Shown: positions 1 to 8,544, numbered from the stretch's first letter. The stretch is 20,355 bases of DNA from Paulinella micropora (GCA_009731375.1 BJOX01000341.1:258809-279163), one strand, 5' to 3'. The notes: generated from the letters alone by a model not told the origin. Numbers and translations: made by a program.

Positions 1-720
1 AGGGGGGGATTACTTGGGGGACATGTAAATACAATGTAGGAACACAGGTCAAGGCAAGGGGAAAGGTATTTGACACAAACACATAAAATAGTTGCAGAAA
101 AAAAAAGTGCACAGACAGATAAGGAAAACAAAGCTGACAAGGACAAGGAAAACAAACATAAAAACACACGTTTTGTGCATGTTCAAGACAGCCAACATGT
201 AAGCTAAGAGAAAACAAAGAAAACAGGTATAGGATACATGTATTTCACAAGAGTGCCAAGTAGGGCAAACAGTAACAAGACAGAAACAGAATAACGACAT
301 TTCACAACCCCCTCTCACAGCGAAAACAAACACACCAATCATGCACACAAGCATTTTTCATCACACAACATGCATACAACAACAATACACAAAAATTTGC
401 AATAAAACAACATGCAGGGACAACAAAAGGGACGAAAACAAAATGGCGGACAGCAAGAGGAGGCAGCAACTTTATGCTGTCCGTTATAGGGGAAAAAAAG
501 CACATGCACACACAAATTTCTATGCAAAAGTGGACAAACACAGTATGGGAACATATGAGAACACAAAACACAGCAAGGTATAATGTGTAGGCAACAGAAG
601 GGAAGAAAAACAAGATGGTGGCAAGCATTTTCAAAAAAAGCACGTAACACAAGCAAACACATGCAATTTTGCAAGCACAAAACAAAAAATTGGTAGGGAA
701 GCGTATGGTATGGTGTGGGA
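1..720. other. A/C-rich low-complexity intergenic DNA
   Basis: No gene is supported here. The plus strand is rich in A and C (many ACACA and AAAACA runs), so minus-strand frames read as Cys/Phe/Val-rich pseudo-protein; that is a composition effect. A degenerate internal repeat is visible: the stretch at about 420-458 (AAAAGGGACGAAAACAAAAT followed by GGCGG) recurs in altered form at about 589-624 (GAAGGGAAGAAAAACAAGAT followed by GGTGG). I see no promoter, splice pattern or RNA gene. Confidence 0.6.
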
Positions 721-1244
721 AGACAGTGTACTATCCCCAACTATAGCTCAATGGAAGAGTAAGTCGGTAATATAACCAAACACAGTCCTCAAAAAGAAAA
801 TGATGTCTCGTTTTTTTGGCTCAGTGACGCAAAGACAAAAAGCCGCCAAAAGACCAGGATCAAATTGGCATTTCAGACGTGTCCGGCCAGACGAAATCTA
901 TAAATAAGTTTTTTACCGGATAATTCGGGGGGTGATGTCCACCAGTACCCCCTCCCAGTTTTTTATGGCGGAACTTCGTTTCCGACATAATACGCTTTGA
1001 ACTGATTTCTTTTCTGATTAAGATTCATTTAGAGTTATGTATGAAGATACATCAACCCACGAATTAGCCGTTATAAAACAACAATGATACTTGCCCCGGT
1101 ACCAATCGTATATATACTCTAGCACATTCAGTATCTATATTAAAATCTTCCTCTTTCTTCTGTCGATAAGATATTTGTGCAGTATGTCCAAGTATAATGT
1201 TTTATGGTTGAGTAATAATGTAATGTCGCCATTTCCATATATAT
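721..1244 (+). repeat. Dispersed repeat, copy A (LTR-like candidate)
   Basis: This stretch is homologous, in the same orientation, to 15898-16430. Shared blocks include AAGTCGGTAATA near 761, ATGATGTCTCG at 800-810, a TTTTTTACCGG block followed by a run of G and then CAGTACCCC near 910-950, GATTTCTTTTCTG near 1003-1015, TATAAAA at 1072-1078 and GCAGTATGTC near 1178. The blocks keep the same order and similar spacing, with indels between them, so the two are diverged copies of one element. The right edge is lost in the N gap at 1245. A reading frame starting at ATGATG is short in both copies and not well conserved. The best guess is an LTR or other non-autonomous dispersed element; strand is given relative to the alignment, not to a known transcript. 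Confidence 0.75.
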
Positions 1245-1498
1245 NNNNNNNNNNNNNNNNNNNNNNNNNNNNNNNNNNNNNNNNNNNNNNNNNNNNNNNN
1301 NNNNNNNNNNNNNNNNNNNNNNNNNNNNNNNNNNNNNNNNNNNNNNNNNNNNNNNNNNNNNNNNNNNNNNNNNNNNNNNNNNNNNNNNNNNNNNNNNNNN
1401 NNNNNNNNNNNNNNNNNNNNNNNNNNNNNNNNNNNNNNNNNNNNNNNNNNNNNNNNNNNNNNNNNNNNNNNNNNNNNNNNNNNNNNNNNNNNNNNNNN
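1245..1498. other. Assembly gap (254 N)
   Basis: Run of N. It cuts the 3' side of repeat copy A and the 3' part of the minus-strand gene that runs into it from 1499. Confidence 0.99.
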
Positions 1499-1993
1499 AA
1501 AATTACCTTTCCCGCCCGGTTTTTACCTGCAAGTTGATCTTTGAAGTGCGCGAGTCTTGAGTCAAGGGACGCGTACGGTGAATCAAGCGGAAAGTCCAAA
1601 CTCCAAGGGACACGAGGCTTTCCTGTTAAAATCTCTCGTATAATATAGTCAGTCATCCGGCCGCACACACGCATCATCATGTGCAGCAAGTCTGGTATGT
1701 GTCTTTCAAGCGGGATGAATGAAAAAGTGATTGTGCATGTTTTTTTCCGGGTTGTGATGCATCATCAGTGCTCTTTCTAGTCACACCCCACTCTACCTCT
1801 AAATCTGCTCTATCGTCTGAATGGCATGTGCACAAAAAACAAGAGTTATCTGAAGAGGCTGCTTTATGCCCGGTGCATGAAAGCAGCCACTTCATGTCAC
1901 CGGTCACATAAAATTTAATTTTATAATGCCTGCCGGTTTCCGGGGATGTCCATCCATTTTGTTCAAGTTGCTCCAGGTAAGTCAAAAGCTCAC

Positions 1994-2433
1994 CTACAAG
2001 TTATTAATAAAAATTTATATCAATAGTATTTATAAATAAAACTAATTCAATTATAATATTAATAAAACTAATTCAAGTATTAATAAAACTTATTCAATTA
2101 TTAAGAAAGTTTTATTGTTAATAACTTAACGAAAAGAGAGAGAAAGAGAAAGATCGGGGAAAATATGTGTAGAAGAGAAGTGATGTTATCTTCAACATAG
2201 ATTTTCCCCTAGTAACCGAGAAGCAAAAAGAAAAAAAAAGAAAAAGAAAAAGAAAAAGAAAAAAAGCAAAAAAAAAAAAAAAAAAAAAAAGAAAAGAGGT
2301 TTGACGTTAACGTGGGGGCAGATCAATAAAGAACTGCCCCTACACTAACCTCAAAAAATTTTGAGCAAACAACAGCTCATACTGCCTTAGCACGCAGTTC
2401 TGCCTCCACAAAATATACCCCCATCATGTTTAC
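1994..2433 (-). other. Intron 2 (GT-AG), AT-rich with pyrimidine tract
   Basis: Donor GCAG|GTAAAC and acceptor AACTTGTAG|GTGAGC. On the minus strand the intron holds a long T/C tract (plus-strand A/G tract at 2219-2297) and AT-rich repeats (ATTAATAAAACTAATTCAA variants at about 2030-2105). In the reading frame of exon 3 a TAA stop lies just upstream of the acceptor, which supports an intron boundary here. Removing the intron restores one continuous frame with the preceding exon. Confidence 0.65.
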
Positions 2434-2788
2434 CTGCGGACTGTTTGAGCTCCTCCAGTTCTTCCCCGCACCTAGAAATGAGCACAGGGAAGATCCCCTC
2501 CTGACTCGTGGGATGGGGAAAGCCCCGTACCGACTGCTTTTCACCATCAACTGCAAAAACCTTAATCGCCCATAGTACAGAATTCAGTGTTGCACCTGTT
2601 TTCCTGCCATCCCCCCCAATAGGTATCATGAGCGTATCCGCCTGCCCTGCCCCATCCCTCATCCACTTGGTCTCCAACTCAGTGAGAATGCTGTAAACAT
2701 TTGCACTCGCAGACAAACCGTCTGCTGACAGTTTCAGATCGTACTTAAGGTCCACGTCCGCTGTGAGCTCTCTCCTCTTCTTCGTCAA

Positions 2789-2880
2789 CTACAGTCACAC
2801 AAATTGCAGAAAANNNNNNNNNNTGTCAACTACAGTCACACAAAGTGCAGAAAAGAAACAAACAAAAAAGCAAAGCCAAC
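2789..2880 (-). other. Intron 1 (GT-AG), contains a 10-N gap
   Basis: Donor CAG|GTTGGC (exon ends at 2881) and acceptor CTGTAG|TTGACG (next exon starts at 2788). The N run at 2814-2823 sits inside. The acceptor neighbourhood occurs twice, at 2783-2813 and 2824-2854, on either side of the N run, so true intron length is uncertain. Confidence 0.6.
2814..2823. other. Assembly gap (10 N) between duplicated flanks
   Basis: The 31 bases before the gap (2783-2813, CGTCAACTACAGTCACACAA...) and after it (2824-2854, TGTCAACTACAGTCACACAA...) are nearly identical. This is the typical look of two contig ends that overlap but were not merged. Confidence 0.9.
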
Positions 2881-3501
2881 CTGCTGGCCCGAGAGAAAGG
2901 GATGCTTCACTGCATGCAATAAAGCGGAGACTTGCTTGTCGGACATGACGTTGCAATCCATGTGCAACAGGGCCTGGTAGGCTAAGTTCTCTATTTGTTT
3001 CTCGTCAGGCATGGCAGCATAGTTTTTATACATGTCTTTCACCATTTCATTCACCTCGGCTTCTGTCAACCTATGCTCCTCTAACATTCGTCTAATCTCC
3101 CCTACCACAGCCCCACACCTCTGCTTTCTCTGTCTCCTAGTCTGCTTGGACACCTTCTCTTTCTTTCTGATCTTGGGCACCCTACACACTAGCACTATCT
3201 CTTTCCCCGTCACATACTTATCTATTCTACACCTATCATCTGTCTCCTGCCACTGCCACATCTCTCGCAGGTATGGCTCTCCTGTTCTACCCACACACCC
3301 ATGCGCATCTGGCACTTTTACTGGCGTCATCTTCTCCCTCTCTACACTAGCCCAGTAATCCTTTCTGGTCATGTAATGTACTCCAGCCCCTTTCGGGGTG
3401 ATGAGAGAAAATTCCATTTCATAATTATCGAGAGATTCTGCCCCCACTTCGAGAGATTCCGCCCCCACTTCGATGCCCGTGCAACGGCCATACTGCGAGT
3501 C

Positions 3502-3756
3502 TCATTCCCTTGCCTCTGCAACTCGCTCTTGGTCGTCGAGCTTGGCTCTTTTTCCCACCAACGCGTCGGCACGTGTATCCCTCAGTCCTCTTCTTGTTTT
3601 TGTCAAAAGTCTTTCTCTGCTTTCGCCAGCCTTTGGATCCGCGACTTGGAGGCATGGGGAAGCTTCGCACCAAAGTCCCAACAGACTGCGCCGGTCCTTA
3701 AAAAAGTTGACAGGGTTTGGCTTTTTGGCTGGCATGGCCTGGGCCGGCCTGAACAT
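3502..3756 (-). pseudogene. Possible N-terminal part of the same gene, before a TGA
   Basis: An 84-codon frame starting at ATG 3756 (or ATG 3735, MPAKKPNPVNFFK) ends at TGA 3502-3504. It is in the same frame as exon 1 of the gene below it, so a single nonsense change could have split one protein. It is rich in Arg, Lys, Ala and Glu (DALVGKRAKLDDQERVAEAR) and probably helical. Neighbouring minus frames also hold plausible basic segments (for example PHASKSRIQRLAKAEKDF), so extra frameshifts inside this stretch are likely. I do not recognise a domain. The alternative is that this is chance coding capacity upstream of an exon that starts further down. Confidence 0.35.
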
Positions 3757-3831
3757 TTTTTTGGGTAAAAAGTCCCAAGAACCTCAAAAATCCAGGAAAA
3801 GTCTCCTCCTAAACTACTTCACTTTTTTTAA

Positions 3832-4206
3832 ATGACTTCAGATTCAGAAAGCTCGTCATCTGAAGGGGTTCCGACCAACTTTTCAAAAATTATTGTCAAA
3901 TGTTTTTTTAATGCAGAAAACACAAAAGTTTTAACTGTTATAACATTTGAAATTCAATTTTTAATTTTTTTTTCAGTGGGAACCCCATCCCATCTTGACC
4001 TTTACAACAAAAAAAGAATTATTAAAAAATGTAAAAAACTCATTACGCCTATTTTGCATCCGTTTTACCAACGCTTAAAATGCCTAAAATTACATATAAA
4101 CCTTCAAATGAGGAAAGACATCATGTGGCCGAGCACGACTGGCCGAACACGTGGTGGTACCTTTCTGTGTGAAAGGTGGGTAAATTCACAACAGTCGGGG
4201 GGGTAG
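3832..4206 (+). CDS. Weak hypothetical ORF, Ser/Glu-rich start
   Basis: A 124-codon frame beginning MTSDSESSSSEGVPTNF. The acidic Ser-rich start resembles real protein N-termini, but the middle (about 3880-3975) is T/A-rich and reads as hydrophobic filler. It ends in TTTTTTTTTCAG near 3976, a good splice acceptor, after which the frame continues as SHLDLYNKKRIIKKCKK. One reading is a short first exon near 3832-3870 joined to a second exon after about 3976; another is chance. The ATG lies 75 bases from the minus-strand ATG at 3756, so the two would be divergent. No family recognised. Confidence 0.2.
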   Translation: MTSDSESSSSEGVPTNFSKIIVKCFFNAENTKVLTVITFEIQFLIFFSVGTPSHLDLYNKKRIIKKCKKLITPILHPFYQRLKCLKLHINLQMRKDIMWPSTTGRTRGGTFLCERWVNSQQSGG

Positions 4207-4760
4207 GTTCTCCAGTGGTTTTGGTTAGTTAGTTTGTTGGACACACGTTGGTCGTGGGTTTTGTTAGCGTGTTGGGTACACGTTGGCACTGTATATGACT
4301 TCGTTGGCCGTTTGTAGGGGTCGTTGTGTACTTGTTGGTGCTGTATATGTTTTTCTGGGAATCGAGGTGGGACCAATCTATGCACGCAAGTTTGTTGGAC
4401 ATTGGTTGGCTGGCGGAGGAGTTCCTTGGGGGTTGAGGTTGGATTTTTCCTATAGTTGTTCTTGGTCGGGCTCGTCGTTGGAGTGAGATGGCTGGTTGGG
4501 GTGTCCGGCTTGGGGAGTAATGGGGGGGGATCGCAGGCGTCGGGCATGCATGCAGTAATTTCCAGATCGTGAGGATGTGATCATGGCAGAGCTCACGCTG
4601 ACTAAGAATGCATTGATAGTGCAATTTGAAACCAAGTTGACCGACAACGAGTTTCCTTGCGATTGCATGATCTCGAGCTCTGCGTTTGCTGTCAGCATGG
4701 CAGGGAGTTTCATCGTGACGCAGCCAATCTACCATGCACATGTACACATCATTAACCCAA
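4207..4760. other. GT-rich spacer and unique patch, no clear gene
   Basis: 4207-4560 is G/T-rich on the plus strand with degenerate repeats of GTTGG and ACACGTTGG type. For example, CACGTTGGCACTGTATATG near 4281 recurs as TACTTGTTGGTGCTGTATAT near 4330. 4577-4760 is a unique patch with an open plus frame (MIMAELTLTKNALIVQFETK...) that I do not recognise and that runs straight into the CT repeat. No exon boundary can be defended. Confidence 0.5.
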
Positions 4761-4787
4761 TCTCTCTCTCTCTCTCCCTCCCTCCCT

Positions 4788-4842
<55 letters not shown>

Positions 4843-4860
4843 CTTCTCTCTTTCTTTCTT

Positions 4861-4938
<78 letters not shown>

Positions 4939-4950
4939 ACACACACACAC
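4761..4950 (+). repeat. (CT)n / (CCCT)n / (TTTC)n / (CA)n compound microsatellite
   Basis: Almost pure pyrimidine from 4761 to 4924 (CT dinucleotides with CCCT and TTTC patches), then (CA)n to 4950. Frames through it read as poly Leu-Ser, or Arg-Glu on the other strand, and are not genes. Confidence 0.97.
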
Positions 4951-5028
4951 TCACTCTCTCAACGTGAAGGCCAAAGCAGCAGGCAAGTTCAAAAGATACA
5001 TTCCGCAGCGGATTCGTATCTCTTGTTC

Positions 5029-5031
<3 letters not shown>

Positions 5032-5074
<43 letters not shown>

Positions 5075-5091
5075 CATTCATTCATTTATCC

Positions 5092-5153
<62 letters not shown>

Positions 5154-5239
5154 ATATCTATCTATCTATCTGTCCATCTATCCATCTATCCATCTATCCA
5201 TCTATCAATCTATCAATCTATCAATCTATCAATCTATCA

Positions 5240-5322
<83 letters not shown>
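5032..5322 (+). repeat. (TATC)n tetranucleotide array
   Basis: About 290 bases of TATC/TCTA repeats with ATTC, CATC and AATC variant blocks (for example 5071-5090 and 5161-5240), giving a layered structure of old variants between purer, younger blocks. Confidence 0.97.
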
Positions 5323-5323
<1 letters not shown>

Positions 5324-5938
5324 GAGCCTTGGCTGGAGCAGCAGGCATGTTCCAAAACTACCTGCTGCAGCGGGATGTTAAGGTCCTGGATGGCGGTTGG
5401 TGCAACGGGCACTTGATAATTCCAAGACGTAAAACTCGTCCTACATACATACATAACATGCGAACATAACGCTGAGACATCACACACACACACACACACA
5501 CTAATGAACCTGGCTTGGACGACTGCCCCAACACGACAGGAGCATTCCGCAGCGACACAACGAAGAAAAACGAAAAGCATAGTGAAAACCATTGCGTTGC
5601 TGATCATGGCCTGACACAAATAGAGAGACATAAGCCATCCTTGCAATGAAGAATACACACTACAGAATACATACACGAATACATGAATACATACATACAT
5701 ACATACATACATGCATGGATGCATACATACATACATATACATATACATACATACATACGTACACGCATGCATAATCAAGCCAAAATTCTTATATGTAGAT
5801 AAGAACCAAAGGCAGAATAAAGACAAGAGTAAGCAGAGCAGCTTTTTTGACAGAAAGGCAACCAGATAACGTTTCTTTGTTGTTTTATTGATATTGTTTC
5901 TTGTGTCGCGTGCAGTTTGAGTGTGTGTCTGTGTTTCA
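5323..5938. other. Unique patches with (CA)n and (ATAC)n, no clear gene
   Basis: 5334-5373 repeats a 40-base motif also present at 4973-5011. A short plus frame reads AAGMFQNYLLQRDVKVLDGG from about 5340 and stays open to about 5460. 5480-5502 is (CA)n, and 5660-5770 is ATAC/CATA-rich. 5771-5938 is anonymous. No complete gene is visible. Confidence 0.5.
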
Positions 5939-5993
5939 GAGAGAGAAAGAGAGAGAAAGAGAGACAGACAGAGAGAGCGAGAGAGAGAGAGAG

Positions 5994-6050
<57 letters not shown>

Positions 6051-6167
6051 GAATTTGTGCGTGTGTGGTGTGGGTGGTGGTGTGTGTGTGTGTGTGTGTA
6101 TGTGTGTGTGGGCAGTCTGGATGTACCCTCAAAACCCTTTTCGTCGCGATCGTGTTTGAAAGAGAAA

Positions 6168-6215
<48 letters not shown>
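5939..6215 (+). repeat. (GA)n and (GT)n microsatellites
   Basis: Three blocks: GA/GAAA from 5939 to about 6050, GT from about 6057 to 6112, and pure (GA)n from about 6171 to 6215. The Arg-Glu and Ser-Leu frames across them are artefacts of the repeats. Confidence 0.95.
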
Positions 6216-6217
<2 letters not shown>

Positions 6218-6757
6218 CTGTAGTTTCTCTTTACGTCTTTCTGTATTTTCTTCTATTAAACCTTGCCTACCGTTTATCTCTCTTGCTTTCTCTTGCTTTC
6301 TTTTGCTTTCTTTTGGTTGATGTTTGTTGCTTTTTGTTGTTTGTGGCTAGTGGAGACGTATGTTGTTTTTGTGGTGGGGCTTCGCTCGACTGGTCTGGGG
6401 CTGCATGTCTGAAAGGTTGCCAGGCTTTGTGAGAATTGAGTGTGTGTCGGTTCCACCCAAAAACCAAAATAACAGTGCCTACCTCAACTTCCCTGGCCTT
6501 GTGAATCTGAGCACAGTGTTTCGAAAAGCAAAAGAACCAAGCGCATTCTTTTGTCAGGAAGGGTCTGGTCATCTCAGTTGACAACCAATCTGAAGAGTCT
6601 GAGACCTTATTCAATGATCATGATGTACATGTTCTAGGATCTCTTGCAGGTTTAATTTTGGCTACAAGGCAGCACAAGAAAGCTGGCCCCAGTAACAGAG
6701 TCTCTAAATATTTTCTCTTTGCCGCCTCTGTTCGTCCAAGGCACACCTGCACACAAT
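6216..6757. other. Unique spacer with one candidate plus-strand exon
   Basis: No complete gene. From about 6559, directly after a good 3' splice signal (CATTCTTTTGTCAG), a plus-strand frame reads GLVISVDNQSEESETLFNDH, then VHVLGSLAGLILATRQHKK, and stays open to beyond 6757. Its amino-acid mix is unlike the low-complexity neighbours, so it may be an exon fragment. I recognise no domain, and the frame runs into a tandem duplication and then the TTG repeat. The minus-strand frame at 6267-6614 shows no domain either. Confidence 0.3.
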
Positions 6758-6893
6758 CTCACGTACTCAAAAAAAAGAAAATACAACGCCTATATGTACA
6801 TGTATGCATATATTGTTGTTGTTGTTGTTGGTGACCATCTCACGTACTCAAAAAAAACGAAAATACAACGCATATATGTACATGTATGCATAT

Positions 6894-6909
<16 letters not shown>
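6758..6909 (+). repeat. Tandem duplication, 81-base period
   Basis: CTCACGTACTC, an A run, GAAAATACAACGC, and TATATGTACATGTATGCATA followed by (TTG)n occurs at 6758 and again 81 bases later at 6839. The units differ at few positions outside the A run. The first unit ends in a short TTG run and the second in the long one. Confidence 0.9.
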
Positions 6910-6929
<20 letters not shown>

Positions 6930-6978
6930 ACTGTTGTTGTTGCTGCTGCTGCTGCTGCTGCTGTTCGTGCTGTTGTCG

Positions 6979-7022
<44 letters not shown>

Positions 7023-7098
7023 AACGTTGTAGATGTGGTTGTTTCTGCTGCTGCTGCTGTTGTTGTTGTTGTTGTCGTACGCGTTGTCGTTGTTGTTT

Positions 7099-7148
<50 letters not shown>

Positions 7149-7157
7149 CTTGTTGTA
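6894..7157 (+). repeat. (TTG)n array, first block
   Basis: GTT/TTG trinucleotides interrupted by CTG and TCG variants and by short unique breaks (about 7021-7045 and 7141-7147). Frames read as poly Val, Leu or Cys (Asn, Thr on the other strand) and are not genes. Confidence 0.97.
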
Positions 7158-7237
7158 AAATTTAATAATAATGCAACAGTTGTAGAACAATCTAAGTAAT
7201 ATTAATAGTAATGTTAACTAAATCAGTGGCAAGTTAG

Positions 7238-7258
7238 TGTTGTTGTTGTTGTTGTTGT

Positions 7259-7290
<32 letters not shown>

Positions 7291-7484
7291 TGGTTGTGGT
7301 TGTGGTTGTGGTTGTTGTTGTGGTTGTGGTTGTTATTGTGGTTGTTGCCGTGGTTGTTGTTGTGGTTGTGGTTGTTGTTGTGGTTGTTGCCGTGGTTGTT
7401 GTTGTGGTTGTGGTTGTTGTTGTGGCTGCTGTGGTTATTGTTGTTGTTGTGGTTGCCGTTGTTGTTGCTGTTGTTGTTGTTGCT

Positions 7485-7517
<33 letters not shown>

Positions 7518-7547
7518 GCTGTTGTTGTTGTTGCTATTGTTGTTGTT

Positions 7548-7578
<31 letters not shown>

Positions 7579-7641
7579 TTGTTGTTGCTGTTGTTGTTGC
7601 TGTTGTTGTTGCTGTTGTTGTGGTTGCTGTGGTTGTTGTGG

Positions 7642-7672
<31 letters not shown>

Positions 7673-7851
7673 CGTTGTTGCTCTTGTTGTTTCTGCTGCT
7701 GCTGCTGCTGCAGCTGTTGTTGTTGTTGTTGTTGTTGTTGTTGTCGTTGTCGTCGTCGTTACTGTTATTGTTGTCGTCGTCGTCGTCGTTATGGTCGTTA
7801 TGGTCGTTGTGGTCGTTGTGGTCGTTGAGGTCGTTGTTGTCGTTGTTGTCG

Positions 7852-7900
<49 letters not shown>

Positions 7901-7950
7901 CGTCGTTATTTTCGTTACTTTCGTTGTTGTTGTTGTTGTTGTTGTTGTGC
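7238..7950 (+). repeat. (TTG)n array, long block with TGG and TCG sub-arrays
   Basis: About 710 bases almost free of A on the plus strand. Sub-blocks follow one another: TTG/CTG, then (TTGTGG)-type units at about 7289-7430 including a repeated longer unit (GTTGCCGTGGTTGTTGTTGT at about 7343 and 7387), then pure TTG, then TCG and TGGTCGT units at about 7744-7850, then TTG again. It ends four codons before the start of the zinc-finger gene at 7954. Confidence 0.97.
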
Positions 7951-7953
7951 TAG

Positions 7954-8514
7954 ATGGAGAATACAGAATGTTACGTTTGTCGGCGCGATTTTGGAAGCCA
8001 TAGCTCAATGAGACAACATCGCAAGATGAAACATGGTATCGACGAGACAAACCGCGAAAGAAAGTATAGAGAAAGTCAGGAATATTTCATGCGCAGAGAA
8101 GAAGAAGAACGGCTCAGGCGAGAAGAAGAACAGCGCAGGGAAAAAGAACGACAAGAGCTTGAAAAACGTATTTATTTGGAAATAATAAATATGCACAAAA
8201 GCAACCAAATGTGCAAGCTTCAATATGATGCAGAGGTGGTTGCAAATCTATTGGTCATCGATTTCCCTCATGAGGTGGTGTTTTTGATTCGCCAATACAG
8301 TTACGATGAGACAAATAGCTGTGAATATATTTCCTGGCAGAGCCTTGGAGTATGCCAATATTTGGCTTGTGAAACTTCGAAACTGGCCAGAAGCTTGAGT
8401 CAAGCAAAGACTGACGCTTGTCAAGGAACTTTCGAATGGCCTTGCGAACGGTGCACTTATCGGCAAGTTGGTGGCACACACTGCAGCATGTGCGAGAGTC
8501 CTCGATCTCAGTAA
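7954..8514 (+). CDS. C2H2 finger, coiled-coil, NZF (RanBP2-type) zinc-finger protein
   Basis: 186 codons. The ATG follows an in-frame TAG directly (TAG ATG), which fixes the most upstream start. Residues 6-27 form a C2H2 finger, C-x2-C-x12-H-x4-H (C6, C9, H22, H27). About 35-85 is a highly charged Arg/Glu helix, likely a coiled coil. About 90-125 (DAEVVANLLVIDFPHEVVFL and on) looks like a UBA-type three-helix segment with IDF in place of the usual MGF; this is weak. Residues 162-180 form an NZF/RanBP2-type finger: W162, C164, C167, C177, C180. T168-Y169 and M179 sit where NZF fingers of the Npl4 type use Thr-Phe and Met to bind ubiquitin. By inference it is a ubiquitin-binding protein or adaptor; the enzyme or pathway served is unknown. 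The loop between the Cys pairs is 9 residues, one shorter than usual, and lacks the common Asn. The gene is intact and may be one exon of a larger one. Poly-C follows at 8522. Confidence 0.7.
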   Translation: MENTECYVCRRDFGSHSSMRQHRKMKHGIDETNRERKYRESQEYFMRREEEERLRREEEQRREKERQELEKRIYLEIINMHKSNQMCKLQYDAEVVANLLVIDFPHEVVFLIRQYSYDETNSCEYISWQSLGVCQYLACETSKLARSLSQAKTDACQGTFEWPCERCTYRQVGGTHCSMCESPRSQ

Positions 8515-8521
8515 GGCTTCG

Positions 8522-8543
8522 CCCCCCCCCCCCCCCCCCCCCT
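8522..8543 (+). repeat. Poly-C tract at gap edge
   Basis: An uninterrupted C run after the zinc-finger gene's stop, ending in the N gap. A C run also opens the sequence after the gap. Confidence 0.9.
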
Positions 8544-8544
8544 C

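Larger units (their letters stand above)
1499..3501 (-). pseudogene. Intron-containing transposon-associated protein, decayed
   Basis: Three exons on the minus strand: 3501-2881, 2788-2434 and 1993-1499 (cut by the gap). Splicing CAG|GT...TAG|TTGACG joins exons 1 and 2 in phase 0 (SGQQ then LTKKRREL). Splicing GCAG|GT...TTGTAG|GT joins exons 2 and 3 through a split Gly codon (KQSAG then ELLTYLEQL). Exon 1 encodes a basic, charged segment; exon 2 carries IPIGGDGRKTG; exon 3 carries VTGDMKWLL, then a C-x2-C-x-C-H cluster (CFLCTCHSDDR), then IPLERHIPDLLHMMMR. From memory, the order GDG, GDMK(F/W)LL, CxxC..H..R, (I/L)PDxLHLxLR is typical of an uncharacterised protein family often found as multicopy, transposon-linked genes in animals and protists; that family assignment is inference. 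A frameshift at about 1711-1725 separates QSLFHS from FIPLERHI, and an in-frame TGA lies at 3502-3504, so the copy is probably dead. No catalytic triad can be assigned. Confidence 0.6.

Noticed and set aside
4104-4547. Pro/Thr/His-rich minus-strand frame
   Set aside because: It mirrors G/T-rich degenerate repeats; no domain, and its composition follows the DNA skew.
4734-5416. Long Leu-Ser, Tyr-Leu-Ser-Ile and Arg-Glu open frames
   Set aside because: They are direct translations of (CT)n, (TATC)n and (GA)n arrays, open in several frames on both strands, with no unique domain.
6804-8050. Poly-Val, poly-Leu, poly-Thr and poly-Asn frames
   Set aside because: Translation of the TTG repeat; all three frames stay open because TTG, TGT and GTT are sense codons.
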